The translations under genes were made by a program, and so were the position numbers. A stretch of 64,000 nucleotides of DNA from Pseudalkalibacillus sp051842935. GTDB lineage: Bacteria > Bacillota > Bacilli > Bacillales > Fictibacillaceae. Every line of letters begins with the position of its first letter. Position 1 is the stretch's first letter. Under the pieces are notes generated by a model. The model searched no databases and was not told where the DNA came from. It saw only the letters and a program-made list of their open reading frames with translations. Of this stretch, positions 51,201-59,485 are shown one piece after another. The stretch is from assembly GCF_051842935.1 (NCBI RefSeq), contig NZ_JBPXRR010000001.1:2108001-2172000 (forward strand). Reading direction: 5' to 3'.

Positions 51201-51515
51201 ATGACTTATTCTTTCCAAATGGACGAGAGGCTCGGGATCAGACTGCCTGTTCTCAATGAGTCCTGGAACCAATATACCGTACAAACACAAGAGTCGATCT
51301 TATCGGAATGGGAAACGATCAGAGGTAAGATTCCAGACCGCATTAAGGAATTGGAACACCACATCAATGAAAAACAAGAACAATTGAACATAGAAGAAGA
51401 TTTCGAAAGATCGTGCCAATTGAATTCTGACATAGCCGAGCTGGCATCCATCATCAATGACCTCTGGATATGGTATCGATTGAACAACCAAGTAACAGAA
51501 AAAAGTCACCAATAG
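51201..51515 (+). CDS. Hypothetical protein, coiled-coil type
   Basis: A 104-residue soluble protein: an N-terminal part with FQMDERLGIRLPVLNESWNQ and a long amphipathic helical part (about 30-95) rich in Glu, Gln and Ile that looks like a helical hairpin. AGGGGGACTGAAG precedes the ATG. It is followed 22 bp later by the NhaC gene and is probably cotranscribed with it. Not recognised. Confidence 0.7.
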   Translation: MTYSFQMDERLGIRLPVLNESWNQYTVQTQESILSEWETIRGKIPDRIKELEHHINEKQEQLNIEEDFERSCQLNSDIAELASIINDLWIWYRLNNQVTEKSHQ

Positions 51516-51537
51516 AACGTTTTAATCGGAGGCTATT

Positions 51538-52872
51538 ATGATGAACGTAGAAAAAGTCGTTTTTTCACCAAAAGAACTGATTATCCTTGTGGTCATTACA
51601 GTTTCCGGGCTGTTAATGGCCGTTTCCTTTGATTTTCAATTGTTGCTGGGTTTCATGCCTGGGTTTGTTTTACTGATTGGAAAGCTTATGCAAAAAGGCA
51701 TAACGCTAAAAAGCACCGGACAAACCGCTTTAAAAGGAATCCACAGAAACAAGGAGATCATTTGGTTGCTTTCCTTGATTGGTGTACTGCTTCCATCGTG
51801 GGCCATCATCGGTACCGTACCCACGATGGTTTCCTTTATATTGTCCATCATCCAGCCGGAGCACTTCTTGTTGTTGTCGTTCCTGATGACGATGGTCATC
51901 TCACTCATACTCGGCACATCAGTCGGAAGTTTAAGTGTAATCGGATTGCCATTGATGGGGACGGCGCAAGCGTTAGGGGTTCCGTTGGAATGGACTGCAG
52001 GAGCTCTCATATCAGGGGCTTTCGTCGGGGATCGGTCCTCACCGTTATCGAGTGCGTTTCAATTGCTCGCCACCTCACTTGAACTGGAAACGAAAAAGCA
52101 ATTCGCAGCCATCATTCCGACTGCAATCTTGACAATCATCGTCAGCAGCGGATTATTTGCATGGCTAGATAGCACAATCAATTTGAAAGCAATTAATGAA
52201 AGCCAGGTTTCTTTTTCCACAATTATGAGCGATTGGATCGTATTCATCCCAATCGTTATATTGCTCATAGCTGTGATCGTCGGAATAAAAATTCGTTACT
52301 CTTTCATGCTCAGTATCGGATCTGCCTTTCTCATCGTTTTGTTGAAAGGTATTCCAATAATGGACTGGCTCTCAGCGGTCGTAACAGGTTTCGATGACAT
52401 CGGTGGTTTCTGGAGCATGGTTCCGTTCATCATTTTCATCAGTGTGGTCGGAATTTACAGCGAAATTTTAGAACGGTATCAGATTGTACAACCTTATATC
52501 AATAAGCTGCTTACGAACGACCATTCGCTCACGGTCAATTCCTTGCAAGGAGTTACCCTGGCTCTTGTCGTATCGCTCATCTCGCCGAATCAATCCTTTC
52601 CAATCATCTTGAACGGAAGGATGTTGCTTCCCCACTGGACGAAAAACTTCAGTGCACCGCAACTCGCACGTATTGTCAGTGATTCGACCATGGTGTACGC
52701 CGGACTCGTCCCGTGGAGTCTGCTAGCTGTCTTATGCAGTACAATCCTCGGCATTCCTGTCCTGCAATACGTTGTGTTCGCGTTCTTCTTGTGGCTGTCA
52801 CCGTTCATGACCATCCTATATTCCATCTTCCGGGAAAAACGTTTGAATCCTGTCCACCAGATAGAAGCCTAA
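51538..52872 (+). CDS. NhaC family Na+/H+ antiporter
   Basis: A 444-residue polytopic membrane protein, about 11-12 segments, of the NhaC ion transporter superfamily. Typical pieces are LILGTSVGSLSVIGLPLMG near 125, GALISGAFVGDRSSPLSSAF near 160 (the conserved GDRxSP), and SLISPNQSFPIILNGRML near 345. It likely exchanges Na+ for H+, or a carboxylate as in MleN. Start is one of two adjacent ATGs (51538 or 51541) after GGAGG. Some members are substrate-specific in ways not visible from sequence. Confidence 0.88.
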   Translation: MMNVEKVVFSPKELIILVVITVSGLLMAVSFDFQLLLGFMPGFVLLIGKLMQKGITLKSTGQTALKGIHRNKEIIWLLSLIGVLLPSWAIIGTVPTMVSFILSIIQPEHFLLLSFLMTMVISLILGTSVGSLSVIGLPLMGTAQALGVPLEWTAGALISGAFVGDRSSPLSSAFQLLATSLELETKKQFAAIIPTAILTIIVSSGLFAWLDSTINLKAINESQVSFSTIMSDWIVFIPIVILLIAVIVGIKIRYSFMLSIGSAFLIVLLKGIPIMDWLSAVVTGFDDIGGFWSMVPFIIFISVVGIYSEILERYQIVQPYINKLLTNDHSLTVNSLQGVTLALVVSLISPNQSFPIILNGRMLLPHWTKNFSAPQLARIVSDSTMVYAGLVPWSLLAVLCSTILGIPVLQYVVFAFFLWLSPFMTILYSIFREKRLNPVHQIEA

Positions 52873-52875
52873 AAG

Positions 52876-52916
52876 AAAAGGATTGGCCAGTTTTTACACA
52901 CTGGTCAATCCTTTTT
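52876..52916. terminator. Bidirectional terminator between the NhaC gene and moaB
   Basis: AAAGGATTGGCCAG and CTGGTCAATCCTTT pair with one wobble; T-runs on both strands. The stem includes the moaB stop codon (52905-52907). Confidence 0.85.
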
Positions 52917-53414
52917 GATTTCACGGACAACGTGGTTGATTTCCGGCAGGATCAACTTGTTCATTGCGAGCTTCACCGCTCCGCTTGATCCTGGAATCGA
53001 GAATACACCTGTATCCTTGTAAACCCCTGCAATGGCGCGACTCATGATCGCCGCTGAACCGATGTCTTCTGTGTAACTGAGCATCCGGAAGATCTCTCCG
53101 AACCCAGGTATTTCTTTATCTAAAAGTTCAGCTACTGCTTCAACTGTCACATCACGCTTGGCGATGCCCGTCCCGCCATTCAAAATGATCACATCAGTGC
53201 TAGGATCTTCACCAGCTTTTAAGACTGCATCCTGAATGAGATCCGCTTCATCTTTTACAATCGAATAGGAAGAAATCACATGACCGTTCTCTTCTAAAGC
53301 CCCCATGATCAGCTTCCCGCTTTTATCCGTTTCCTCTGTACGCGTATCACTGACCGTCACGACCATGACCGACACATGGTCCGGCGCACTCTGTTTATGA
53401 TCTGATACACTCAT
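52905..53414 (-). CDS. moaB: Molybdenum cofactor biosynthesis protein MoaB
   Basis: MogA/MoaB family protein, 169 residues, acting in adenylation of molybdopterin or molybdate insertion. Motifs VVTVSDTRTEETDKSG near 20, the TGGTG-like NGGTGIAKRDVTVEAV near 80, and GSSGAVKLAMNKLILPEI near 145. AAGGGTGAGCGAAC precedes the ATG. It follows the EcsC-family gene by 6-7 bp. Confidence 0.93.
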   Translation of the reverse strand: MSVSDHKQSAPDHVSVMVVTVSDTRTEETDKSGKLIMGALEENGHVISSYSIVKDEADLIQDAVLKAGEDPSTDVIILNGGTGIAKRDVTVEAVAELLDKEIPGFGEIFRMLSYTEDIGSAAIMSRAIAGVYKDTGVFSIPGSSGAVKLAMNKLILPEINHVVREIKKD

Positions 53415-53420
53415 GTTCGC

Positions 53421-54260
53421 TCACCCTTCTTGCTTTTCTAATAACCAACGCTTCTGATAAAAGTGGTTGGCGAAGTCTGTAATTTGTCTTGAGAGCTGAT
53501 AGTTGGCGGCAGCCCCATAAACCATTCCCATCACCGGAATGCCCTGAATCAAGCGCTTTCTTAACATGAACAAGACCGTCCCTTTTCCGACAAGACCGAC
53601 AAGGTGTCGCATCCATTTGTGGTCCGCAACGACTTCTTCCGTTTCAAACAAGTAAGGATTCATTTCTTGCTGCATGACTTCGTTCATCAGTTTATCCCAT
53701 GCCTCATGTTGATGTTCTTTCGGAAGGGTAGCAGCATGAAATACACGTAAAGCAAGCACCGTTTCATAAGGCTGGTTGATAGGGTATCCGTATGATAAGG
53801 CTAACACCTGTATGGATCTGAGGTGAGCTGCGATACTAGCCGGGATGTCGATTCCTAGAAACAACAGTCCACCTGCTCCACTCAATCCTCCCTGTGCAAA
53901 AGAAAGCAGCCGATGCTTCGCCACCTGATGCTGTGCTATGTATCGAAGCTGTTCAATCCGGCAGTCCTTGATGTCTTCAAACACTTCCACGTTTTCGTTC
54001 ATCGCCTGTGCGGAAAGCATGATTCGCTGTTTCGCATCCTGTTGGAACTGCGTGTTCAGAATGATGGAGTGCAAGTGAAACAGGAGATTGTCAATCGTAT
54101 GTAGAGCACGCTCTTTCAATGTTGGATTCACCCGTGCGAGTGCTTCATCGAACGTTTTCACATAAGCTCGACTGAAGTCTGTCGGTACATATGTAAAGTA
54201 TTCTTCTTCCCACTTTTGGATCGTGGACCATACTTGTTGTTCGTTTTTCGACCATTGCAT
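53421..54260 (-). CDS. EcsC family protein
   Basis: A 279-residue member of the EcsC family (named from the third gene of the B. subtilis ecs operon, function unknown). Features are a helical N-terminal region, a hydrophobic stretch GGLSGAGGLLFLGIDIPASI near 125-145, and VGKGTVLFMLRKRLIQGIPV near 235. ATG 54260 lies 6-8 nt after GGAGGTG; a GTG three codons upstream is inside that ribosome site. Moderate confidence in the family. Confidence 0.8.
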   Translation of the reverse strand: MQWSKNEQQVWSTIQKWEEEYFTYVPTDFSRAYVKTFDEALARVNPTLKERALHTIDNLLFHLHSIILNTQFQQDAKQRIMLSAQAMNENVEVFEDIKDCRIEQLRYIAQHQVAKHRLLSFAQGGLSGAGGLLFLGIDIPASIAAHLRSIQVLALSYGYPINQPYETVLALRVFHAATLPKEHQHEAWDKLMNEVMQQEMNPYLFETEEVVADHKWMRHLVGLVGKGTVLFMLRKRLIQGIPVMGMVYGAAANYQLSRQITDFANHFYQKRWLLEKQEG

Positions 54261-54371
54261 AGCAAGCACCTCCGTAACTTTGCATCCATTATATCAAAAG
54301 GAAGCCATATCAGATAAGTCCTTAATATAAGACCGATTGATAAATCATTCCGCCTAGCCCCTTTTTTATTA

Positions 54372-54475
54372 GGATGACCATTCTATCCCCGAAAATCAGA
54401 AAAACTCAAAATAAGGGATAGAATGTAGCTCTTTCTATCCTCGAAAATTGAATTTAATCAAAATGAAGGATAGAA
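54372..54475. repeat. 52-bp tandem hairpin array, locus C (degenerate)
   Basis: GGATAG starts at 54416 and 54468, 52 bp apart. The unit reads AAAATAAGGGATAGA-loop-TCTATCCTCGAAAAT, with loop TAGCTCTTT close to the loop of locus A. An earlier weak arm CTATCCCC (54383) belongs to a decayed unit. Confidence 0.75.
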
Positions 54476-54506
54476 AAAGGAACTTCCGATTTCGGAAGTT
54501 CCTTCA
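54476..54506 (-). terminator. Terminator of ackA
   Basis: GGAACTTCCG (54479-54488) and CGGAAGTTCC (54493-54502), with TTTTTCTATCC on the minus strand. Confidence 0.85.
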
Positions 54507-54520
54507 TTTTCAAAATATAC

Positions 54521-55708
54521 TTATTGAGCTAAACGCACGGTGTCACGGGCAATCATGACTTCTTCATTCGTCGGGATGATCAACACTTTTACAGGTGAAT
54601 GAGGATAGTTCAAGAATGCTTCTTTACCACGTACTTTGTTTAGTGCTGGGTCCCAATAGACGCCCATGAACTCGAGTCCTTTCATGACACGCTCGCGGAT
54701 GACGTCGCTGTTCTCACCGATTCCTGCTGTGAACACAATCGCATCGATTCCATGCATCTTGGAAGCGTAAGACCCGATATACTTGTGGATACGACCTGCA
54801 AAAACTTCAAGGGCAAGCTCTGCACGCTCGTTACCTTCTTCTGCTTGTTGTTCGATATCACGTAGGTCGCTTGAAAATCCAGATACACCGAGAAGTCCAC
54901 TTTCTTTGTTTAAAACGTTCATGACTTCTTCAGCTGTTTTTCCGGTCTTCTCCATGATATATGGAATCAACGCTGGGTCGATGTTCCCTGAACGTGTACC
55001 CATCGTTACACCAGCAAGCGGTGTGAAGCCCATTGACGTATCAATCGACTTTCCGCCTTCGATTGCTGCGATACTTGCACCGTTTCCGAGGTGACAAGAA
55101 ATCAGACGGAGTTGCTCGATCGGGCGACCAAGTAGCTCTGCGCAACGCTGGGAAACATACTTATGGCTTGTCCCGTGGAATCCGTACTTACGAATACCGA
55201 ATTCTTTGTAATAGTCATATGGCAAGCTATATAAGAACGATTGCTCAGGCATCGTTTGGTGGAATGCCGTATCGAACACTGCTACTGCCGGAACATCAGG
55301 AAGGATTTCCTTGAACGCTTGGATCCCCACGATGTTCGCAGGGTTATGAAGCGGTGCAAGGTCAGAAACTTCCTCAATTTCCTTGATGACTTCATCTGTA
55401 ATCAGTACAGAGTCGTTGAATTTCTCTCCACCGTGGACGACACGGTGACCGATTCCTTCAATTTCATCATACGATTCGATGATGTGATGACCAGTCAATT
55501 TATCCAACAACATCTTGACCGCTACCGCATGGTCTTCGATGTCTGTCACTTCTTTCACTTTTTCGCCTTCCACTTCAATCGCGAAGACGCTGTCCGCAAG
55601 TCCGATCCTTTCGACGAGCCCTTTGGTGATGATGGTTTCCTCAGGCATTTTCAATAGTTGAAATTTAAGCGATGAACTTCCGGCATTAATCGCCAGTACC
55701 TTATTCAT
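54521..55708 (-). CDS. ackA: Acetate kinase
   Basis: Makes ATP from acetyl phosphate in overflow metabolism. 395 residues: VLAINAGSSSLKFQ at the N-terminus, GIGHRVVHGGE near 85, VFDTAFHQTMP near 148, YGFHGTSHKYV near 176, HLGNGASIAAIEGG near 208, TMGTRSGNIDP near 235. ATG 55708 gives MNKVLAINAGSS and the B. subtilis length; the upstream TTG is against the AAGGAG. A cre-like box and promoter stand upstream. Confidence 0.97.
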   Translation of the reverse strand: MNKVLAINAGSSSLKFQLLKMPEETIITKGLVERIGLADSVFAIEVEGEKVKEVTDIEDHAVAVKMLLDKLTGHHIIESYDEIEGIGHRVVHGGEKFNDSVLITDEVIKEIEEVSDLAPLHNPANIVGIQAFKEILPDVPAVAVFDTAFHQTMPEQSFLYSLPYDYYKEFGIRKYGFHGTSHKYVSQRCAELLGRPIEQLRLISCHLGNGASIAAIEGGKSIDTSMGFTPLAGVTMGTRSGNIDPALIPYIMEKTGKTAEEVMNVLNKESGLLGVSGFSSDLRDIEQQAEEGNERAELALEVFAGRIHKYIGSYASKMHGIDAIVFTAGIGENSDVIRERVMKGLEFMGVYWDPALNKVRGKEAFLNYPHSPVKVLIIPTNEEVMIARDTVRLAQ

Positions 55709-55759
55709 ATATAAATACAACTCCTTCGTTGTTTGAAGATCAATTTTCGCAAAAACCTG

Positions 55760-55812
55760 CTATCATTAAACCACCAGACTACGGTCAACTGCAAGGACGG
55801 AAAGCGTTTTCG
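55760..55812 (-). promoter_or_regulatory. ackA promoter with upstream cre-like box
   Basis: Minus strand CGAAAACGCTTTCC (55799-55812; 12 of 14 to cre), then TTGACC (55783-55788), 17-bp spacer, TGATAG (55760-55765). The box centre is about 52 bp before the likely start, near the place where CcpA activates ackA in B. subtilis. Confidence 0.6.
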
Positions 55813-55888
55813 AGCCATATTCTTTATTTTCAGATTTGAATACGATTTCATTGTGACGTACTTGTGAAAAAATTTTCCGTTTTCTTGG

Positions 55889-55925
55889 TAAAATTCACTC
55901 CCGTTCCGCGGGAGTGAATTTCTTT
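55889..55925. terminator. Hairpin terminator after ytxK
   Basis: AAATTCACTCCCG (55891-55903) and CGGGAGTGAATTT (55909-55921) pair over 13 bp, with A/T-rich flanks on both sides. Confidence 0.8.
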
Positions 55926-55958
55926 TTCACAAATCATATCTTCTTCACATTCTATAAG

Positions 55959-56948
55959 TTAACCATTAAAGGATGTCTTAAACCACTGATCGATTTTCGC
56001 CATGATGCCTTGAAGGGCTTTCGGTTCCGAGAAGCTTGGAAGTTCTGCCATCAACGCTTCTTTCGGAGCTGTGACACCTTCTCCTTTTTTCTGTAAAAAG
56101 AAGATGCTCTTCGCTTGCTCTTCTTTTTTGAACATGGATAGCGGAAGCTGAAGCATTCCGTGAATGACCGCTTCTTCTTTCAGGAAGCTGTTCAGCTTTT
56201 TCGCTTCGTCACTCGTGAACAAGAAGTTCGGAATCAAGAAAAACAGGAACCCGCCCTCTTTCGTATGGTTGAGCGCTTGTTCAATCATGAGATGATGTGC
56301 ATAAGAATGACCAGAATCTGATTTCAATTTGTATTGGGATGCCGTTACATCATCCGGATAATAACCGACCGGTAGATCCGTCACGACAACATCCACAGGA
56401 TCAATCATCAGAGATCGTAAACTGTCTTGATGATACAGCTGAATGTCGTGTTCCTGTGCATTCAAGTTTGCATAAGCAAGCTTGATCAGTGTTTCGTCCA
56501 CTTCTGATCCGTAGCTGAATACAGGCTTTTTGATCTGGTTCAGAATCGCAGCTACAAGGTTACCCGTTCCGATTGCCGGATCGAGCATGGTGATGCGTTC
56601 TTTTTTCCCCATCGTCTTCTCGACCAGATACCCGACAAACAATGCTACTGCGTCAGGAGTCATTGCGTGATGGGATTGTACACCATCCTGCATTCCTTTC
56701 AGGATAGCCAGTTGATAACCTTTACGGATTTCCTCTTTGGAAAGGTCGTCCAGAGAAAGGGATTGATATTTATAAAGTAGATCATTTTTTGTTTGTTCAT
56801 CAAAACGGTCTGGAATGCCGCCTTGTACCAGGTTTTCACCTGTCTGGACCAAACCTTCCAGATAAGTCACCTGCTCCTTTTCGGAAAGGATGGTCGCTGT
56901 TTCATGCAACAAGCGATAAAATGATTCGATTTTTTGAAAATCAGGCAT
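55959..56948 (-). CDS. ytxK: YtxK, N6-adenine methyltransferase-fold protein
   Basis: A 329-residue SAM-dependent methyltransferase fold with an N-terminal helical part and motif I LDPAIGTGNLVAAIL near 118. The NPPY catalytic motif of DNA methyltransferases is degenerate (TDLPVGYYP near 190), so DNA methylation is doubtful. ytxK lies between ackA and tpx in B. subtilis too; no restriction partner is nearby. Role unknown. Confidence 0.88.
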   Translation of the reverse strand: MPDFQKIESFYRLLHETATILSEKEQVTYLEGLVQTGENLVQGGIPDRFDEQTKNDLLYKYQSLSLDDLSKEEIRKGYQLAILKGMQDGVQSHHAMTPDAVALFVGYLVEKTMGKKERITMLDPAIGTGNLVAAILNQIKKPVFSYGSEVDETLIKLAYANLNAQEHDIQLYHQDSLRSLMIDPVDVVVTDLPVGYYPDDVTASQYKLKSDSGHSYAHHLMIEQALNHTKEGGFLFFLIPNFLFTSDEAKKLNSFLKEEAVIHGMLQLPLSMFKKEEQAKSIFFLQKKGEGVTAPKEALMAELPSFSEPKALQGIMAKIDQWFKTSFNG

Positions 56949-57035
56949 GCTTAAATCCTCCTATCATACATCTGAAACCATTGTACCAAATCTTGAAGAA
57001 CACCTCGAATGATGAGAATAGTGTGTTCTGTTCAA

Positions 57036-57072
57036 AAGAAAAAGGCTAACCCCGTTGTAGGTTAACCTTCTC
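57036..57072 (-). terminator. Terminator of tpx
   Basis: AAGGCTAACC / GGTTAACCTT (57042-57069) followed by TTTTCTTTTG on the minus strand. Confidence 0.75.
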
Positions 57073-57098
57073 TCGTACTAATATGAAAAAGTTGCCGT

Positions 57099-57599
57099 TT
57101 ACTCTGCAGACTTTGCAGCTTCGATTGCTGCATCGTAATCCGGATGGTTCGTTGCTTCGCTTACATACTCTACGTACGTGACTTTATCATTGGAGTCAAC
57201 GACGAACACTGCACGAGCCAACAGGCGCAATTCTTCAATTGCAACACCATATGCTCTACCAAAGGAAAGGTCACGGTGGTCAGAAAGTGTTTGGACGTTA
57301 TCGACACCAGCTGCCGCACACCATCTCTTTTGAGCCATCGGCAAGTCAACGCTGATCGTCAATACGTTCACATTATCAAGCTTAGAAGCTTCTTCATTGA
57401 ATCGACGAGTCTGTTGATCACAAACACCTGTGTCAAGAGAAGGCACTACGCTGATCAAACGAACGCTTCCCTTTGTATCTTGTAACGTTACTTCTGACAT
57501 ATCATTTGCTAAAACAGTGAAATCTGGAGCTGCATCCCCTACGTTTACTTCGTTTCCTAATAGTGTAACTGGATTTTCTTTGAAAGTTACTGCTGCCAT
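57099..57599 (-). CDS. tpx: Thiol peroxidase
   Basis: Atypical 2-Cys peroxiredoxin that reduces peroxides with thioredoxin. 166 residues with the peroxidatic C60 in PSLDTGVCDQQTRRF and the resolving C94 in KRWCAAAGV. AGGAGTTGTTTAGTA precedes the start. Monocistronic. Confidence 0.97.
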   Translation of the reverse strand: MAAVTFKENPVTLLGNEVNVGDAAPDFTVLANDMSEVTLQDTKGSVRLISVVPSLDTGVCDQQTRRFNEEASKLDNVNVLTISVDLPMAQKRWCAAAGVDNVQTLSDHRDLSFGRAYGVAIEELRLLARAVFVVDSNDKVTYVEYVSEATNHPDYDAAIEAAKSAE

Positions 57600-57708
57600 T
57601 ACTAAACAACTCCTTTTATAAGGTTATGTACAAGTTCATCGTATACGTTCTACTTTCTCCTTTCAAGTCATAAACGTCAGATTTAACAAAAGTGAAAAAT
57701 TAGAAATA

Positions 57709-57752
57709 AAAAATGTCCGGAACCCCCATGATTGGGACTCCGGACATTCGAA
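57709..57752 (-). terminator. Terminator of the yteJ-ytfI-ytfJ region
   Basis: AATGTCCGG (57712-57720) pairs with CCGGACATT (57740-57748), with ATTTTTTATTTC beyond on the minus strand. Confidence 0.8.
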
Positions 57753-57760
57753 GCTTCTCT

Positions 57761-58267
57761 TTAGAAATCAAGATCTTGTTTTTGACGTCGCTCTGATTGG
57801 TGCTGCGTCTGACTCAGATCCGGTTGTTGATGTCTTTGGGAATCTTTGTTGGACTTAGAACTACCTGAGCCTTGTCCATTGTTCATCATCTTCTGGATTT
57901 TCTCAACGACTTGCGGTGCAAGATCCAATAATCGTTCATATAAATGGGTACTGTTATCCAGGTGGATGGTCTTCACACCAGAGGAGTTTACAATAAGAAA
58001 GGCAATCGGCGTAATGGAAACCCCGCCACCACTACCTCCACCGAACGGGAGAGAATCTCCATCTGAACTCCCTTTCGAGTGACCTGACGACATAGAATTG
58101 AACTGGCTACCACCTGCTGCAAACCCGAAACCAACCTTTGAAACCGTTAAAATCACACTGCCATCTGGGGTTTCGACCGGGTCACCAATGATCGTATTCA
58201 CATCGATCATTTCTTTAATATTTTCCATTGCCGTTTGCATCAAGCCCTGGATTGGATGTTCTGACAT
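57761..58267 (-). CDS. ytfJ: GerW family sporulation protein YtfJ
   Basis: A 168-residue protein of the GerW/YtfJ family, present in spores and linked to germination. The start SEHPIQGLMQTAMENIKEMI, VNTIIGDPVETPDGSVILTV and the Gly/Ser-rich KVGFGFAAGGSQF are diagnostic; a glycine-rich loop (DGDSLPFGGGSGGGVSI) and a polar Gln-rich tail follow. The ATG is about 50 bases inside the 3' end of ytfI. Confidence 0.93.
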   Translation of the reverse strand: MSEHPIQGLMQTAMENIKEMIDVNTIIGDPVETPDGSVILTVSKVGFGFAAGGSQFNSMSSGHSKGSSDGDSLPFGGGSGGGVSITPIAFLIVNSSGVKTIHLDNSTHLYERLLDLAPQVVEKIQKMMNNGQGSGSSKSNKDSQRHQQPDLSQTQHQSERRQKQDLDF

Positions 58268-58910
58268 GTTGTTTCCTTCCCTTCCAATTTTTTGCGATCT
58301 GATATGCTGCGAGCATAGCTTGCCCAGCCCGGAATGATATTATGCATTGAAAATGTGTTTGGACGATCGGCATCTGAAAGGAAGGCTGAATTTCGATTTT
58401 CGGTGGACTCAGCATTTTCATCAAGTGACTGACCATCCCTACAATACTGCCCTTAATCGTCCATAGCATTCCCGAAAAGATACCGGTTGAACTTGCATCT
58501 CCGGTCCCGAGAGAACTGTACCACTCAAACTCTTCTACTCGCACCCTTTTCAAGAATCTACGGATGATCCAGTGCATTTGATAAACCGAGTCGATCAACT
58601 CTTTCGTCTCCTGTGCACGCTCCATAATGGATTCCACTCGAAAGATGGCTTCTCTCTCTTTCTCGTGATCTTGTTCTCCGACTTCCATATCCGTTTGATA
58701 CTTCATATGCAAGCCGTCATCCTCCATTTCCATTTCGTTGAAAGGAATATCCCATGAATAGTGGAACATGCCACGTAAGAGGTGCAGTCGGACTTTACAC
58801 TCATCACGATTCTGATCATGGACAAAAATGATAGAAATCCGGACAGTGCTCAACATGAGGAGAACGATAATCAAACCAAGAATCGATAGAATCCCGATGA
58901 CCCAATACAT
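58215..58910 (-). CDS. ytfI: DUF2953 family membrane protein YtfI
   Basis: A 231-residue protein with one N-terminal membrane segment (MYWVIGILSILGLIIVLLML) and a DUF2953 domain with basic and aromatic residues; FRAGQAMLAAYQIAKNWKG is near the C-terminus. ATG 58910 follows AAAGGTGG by 8 nt. The frame runs on about 50 bases into ytfJ in another frame, an unusually long overlap that suggests coupled translation. Probably a spore function with YtfJ. Confidence 0.85.
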   Translation of the reverse strand: MYWVIGILSILGLIIVLLMLSTVRISIIFVHDQNRDECKVRLHLLRGMFHYSWDIPFNEMEMEDDGLHMKYQTDMEVGEQDHEKEREAIFRVESIMERAQETKELIDSVYQMHWIIRRFLKRVRVEEFEWYSSLGTGDASSTGIFSGMLWTIKGSIVGMVSHLMKMLSPPKIEIQPSFQMPIVQTHFQCIISFRAGQAMLAAYQIAKNWKGRKQHVRTSNPGLDANGNGKY

Positions 58911-58941
58911 CCGACTGACCACCTTTCAGCAAAAATCACAT

Positions 58942-58978
58942 AAAAAAGACCTATCAGCATTATGTACTGACAGGTCTA
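58942..58978 (-). terminator. Terminator after yteJ
   Basis: AGACCTATCAG and CTGACAGGTCT (58948-58976) pair with one mismatch; TTTTTTATG follows on the minus strand. Confidence 0.75.
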
Positions 58979-58987
58979 TAACAATAC

Positions 58988-59473
58988 CTATTTACGTATA
59001 TGAACGACTCTCGTATCTGCGAAAATATCATGCAAGGCTTTCTTTTCACTTGTAAAAGCAGTGATGATATACCCTATGAAGAACACCTTACTAATGAATC
59101 TGCCGACAACCTCCCGGAAAAGAAGCGTCGACCAGGCCAACTTTCCATCCACATCCTGCGTGACCACCTGAATTCCCAAAATCATTTTACCTAATGTCTG
59201 ACCGAAGAAACGGGTCATCAACAGGAAGTACCCATAAAATATGATTGCGGTCAGGATGGCTTTCAATGAAAACATGCTTCCGTCCGTCAACGGAAGGTCC
59301 AGCCATCGGAATGTCGGATAGATGAGAATGCGGTATAAGCTACCGATAACGAGAATATCAAATAAATACGCCCAAAAGCGCATCCAGAACCCTGCATATT
59401 TCCGTGCTGGAGGAGGAGCTGGTGCTGGAGACGTTTCGACTGGTTGATCCATTGATTCTTCTGTATGATCCAA
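58988..59473 (-). CDS. yteJ: RDD family membrane protein YteJ
   Basis: A 161-residue RDD-domain membrane protein with Pro-rich cytoplasmic N-terminus (TSPAPAPPPARKYAGFWMRF), the RDD start FWMRFWAYLFDILVIGSLYR, and three to four membrane segments. The start is TTG at 59473, 8 nt after GGAGGA; the ATG seven codons on has no ribosome site. In B. subtilis yteJ-sppA form an operon and YteJ limits SppA activity, as I recall. Confidence 0.88.
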   Translation of the reverse strand: MDHTEESMDQPVETSPAPAPPPARKYAGFWMRFWAYLFDILVIGSLYRILIYPTFRWLDLPLTDGSMFSLKAILTAIIFYGYFLLMTRFFGQTLGKMILGIQVVTQDVDGKLAWSTLLFREVVGRFISKVFFIGYIITAFTSEKKALHDIFADTRVVHIRK

Positions 59474-59485
59474 ATCAATCTCCTC

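Noticed and set aside
55959..56948. Restriction-modification system around ytxK
   Set aside because: Degenerate catalytic motif, no endonuclease or specificity gene nearby, and the gene is conserved in this position between ackA and tpx.
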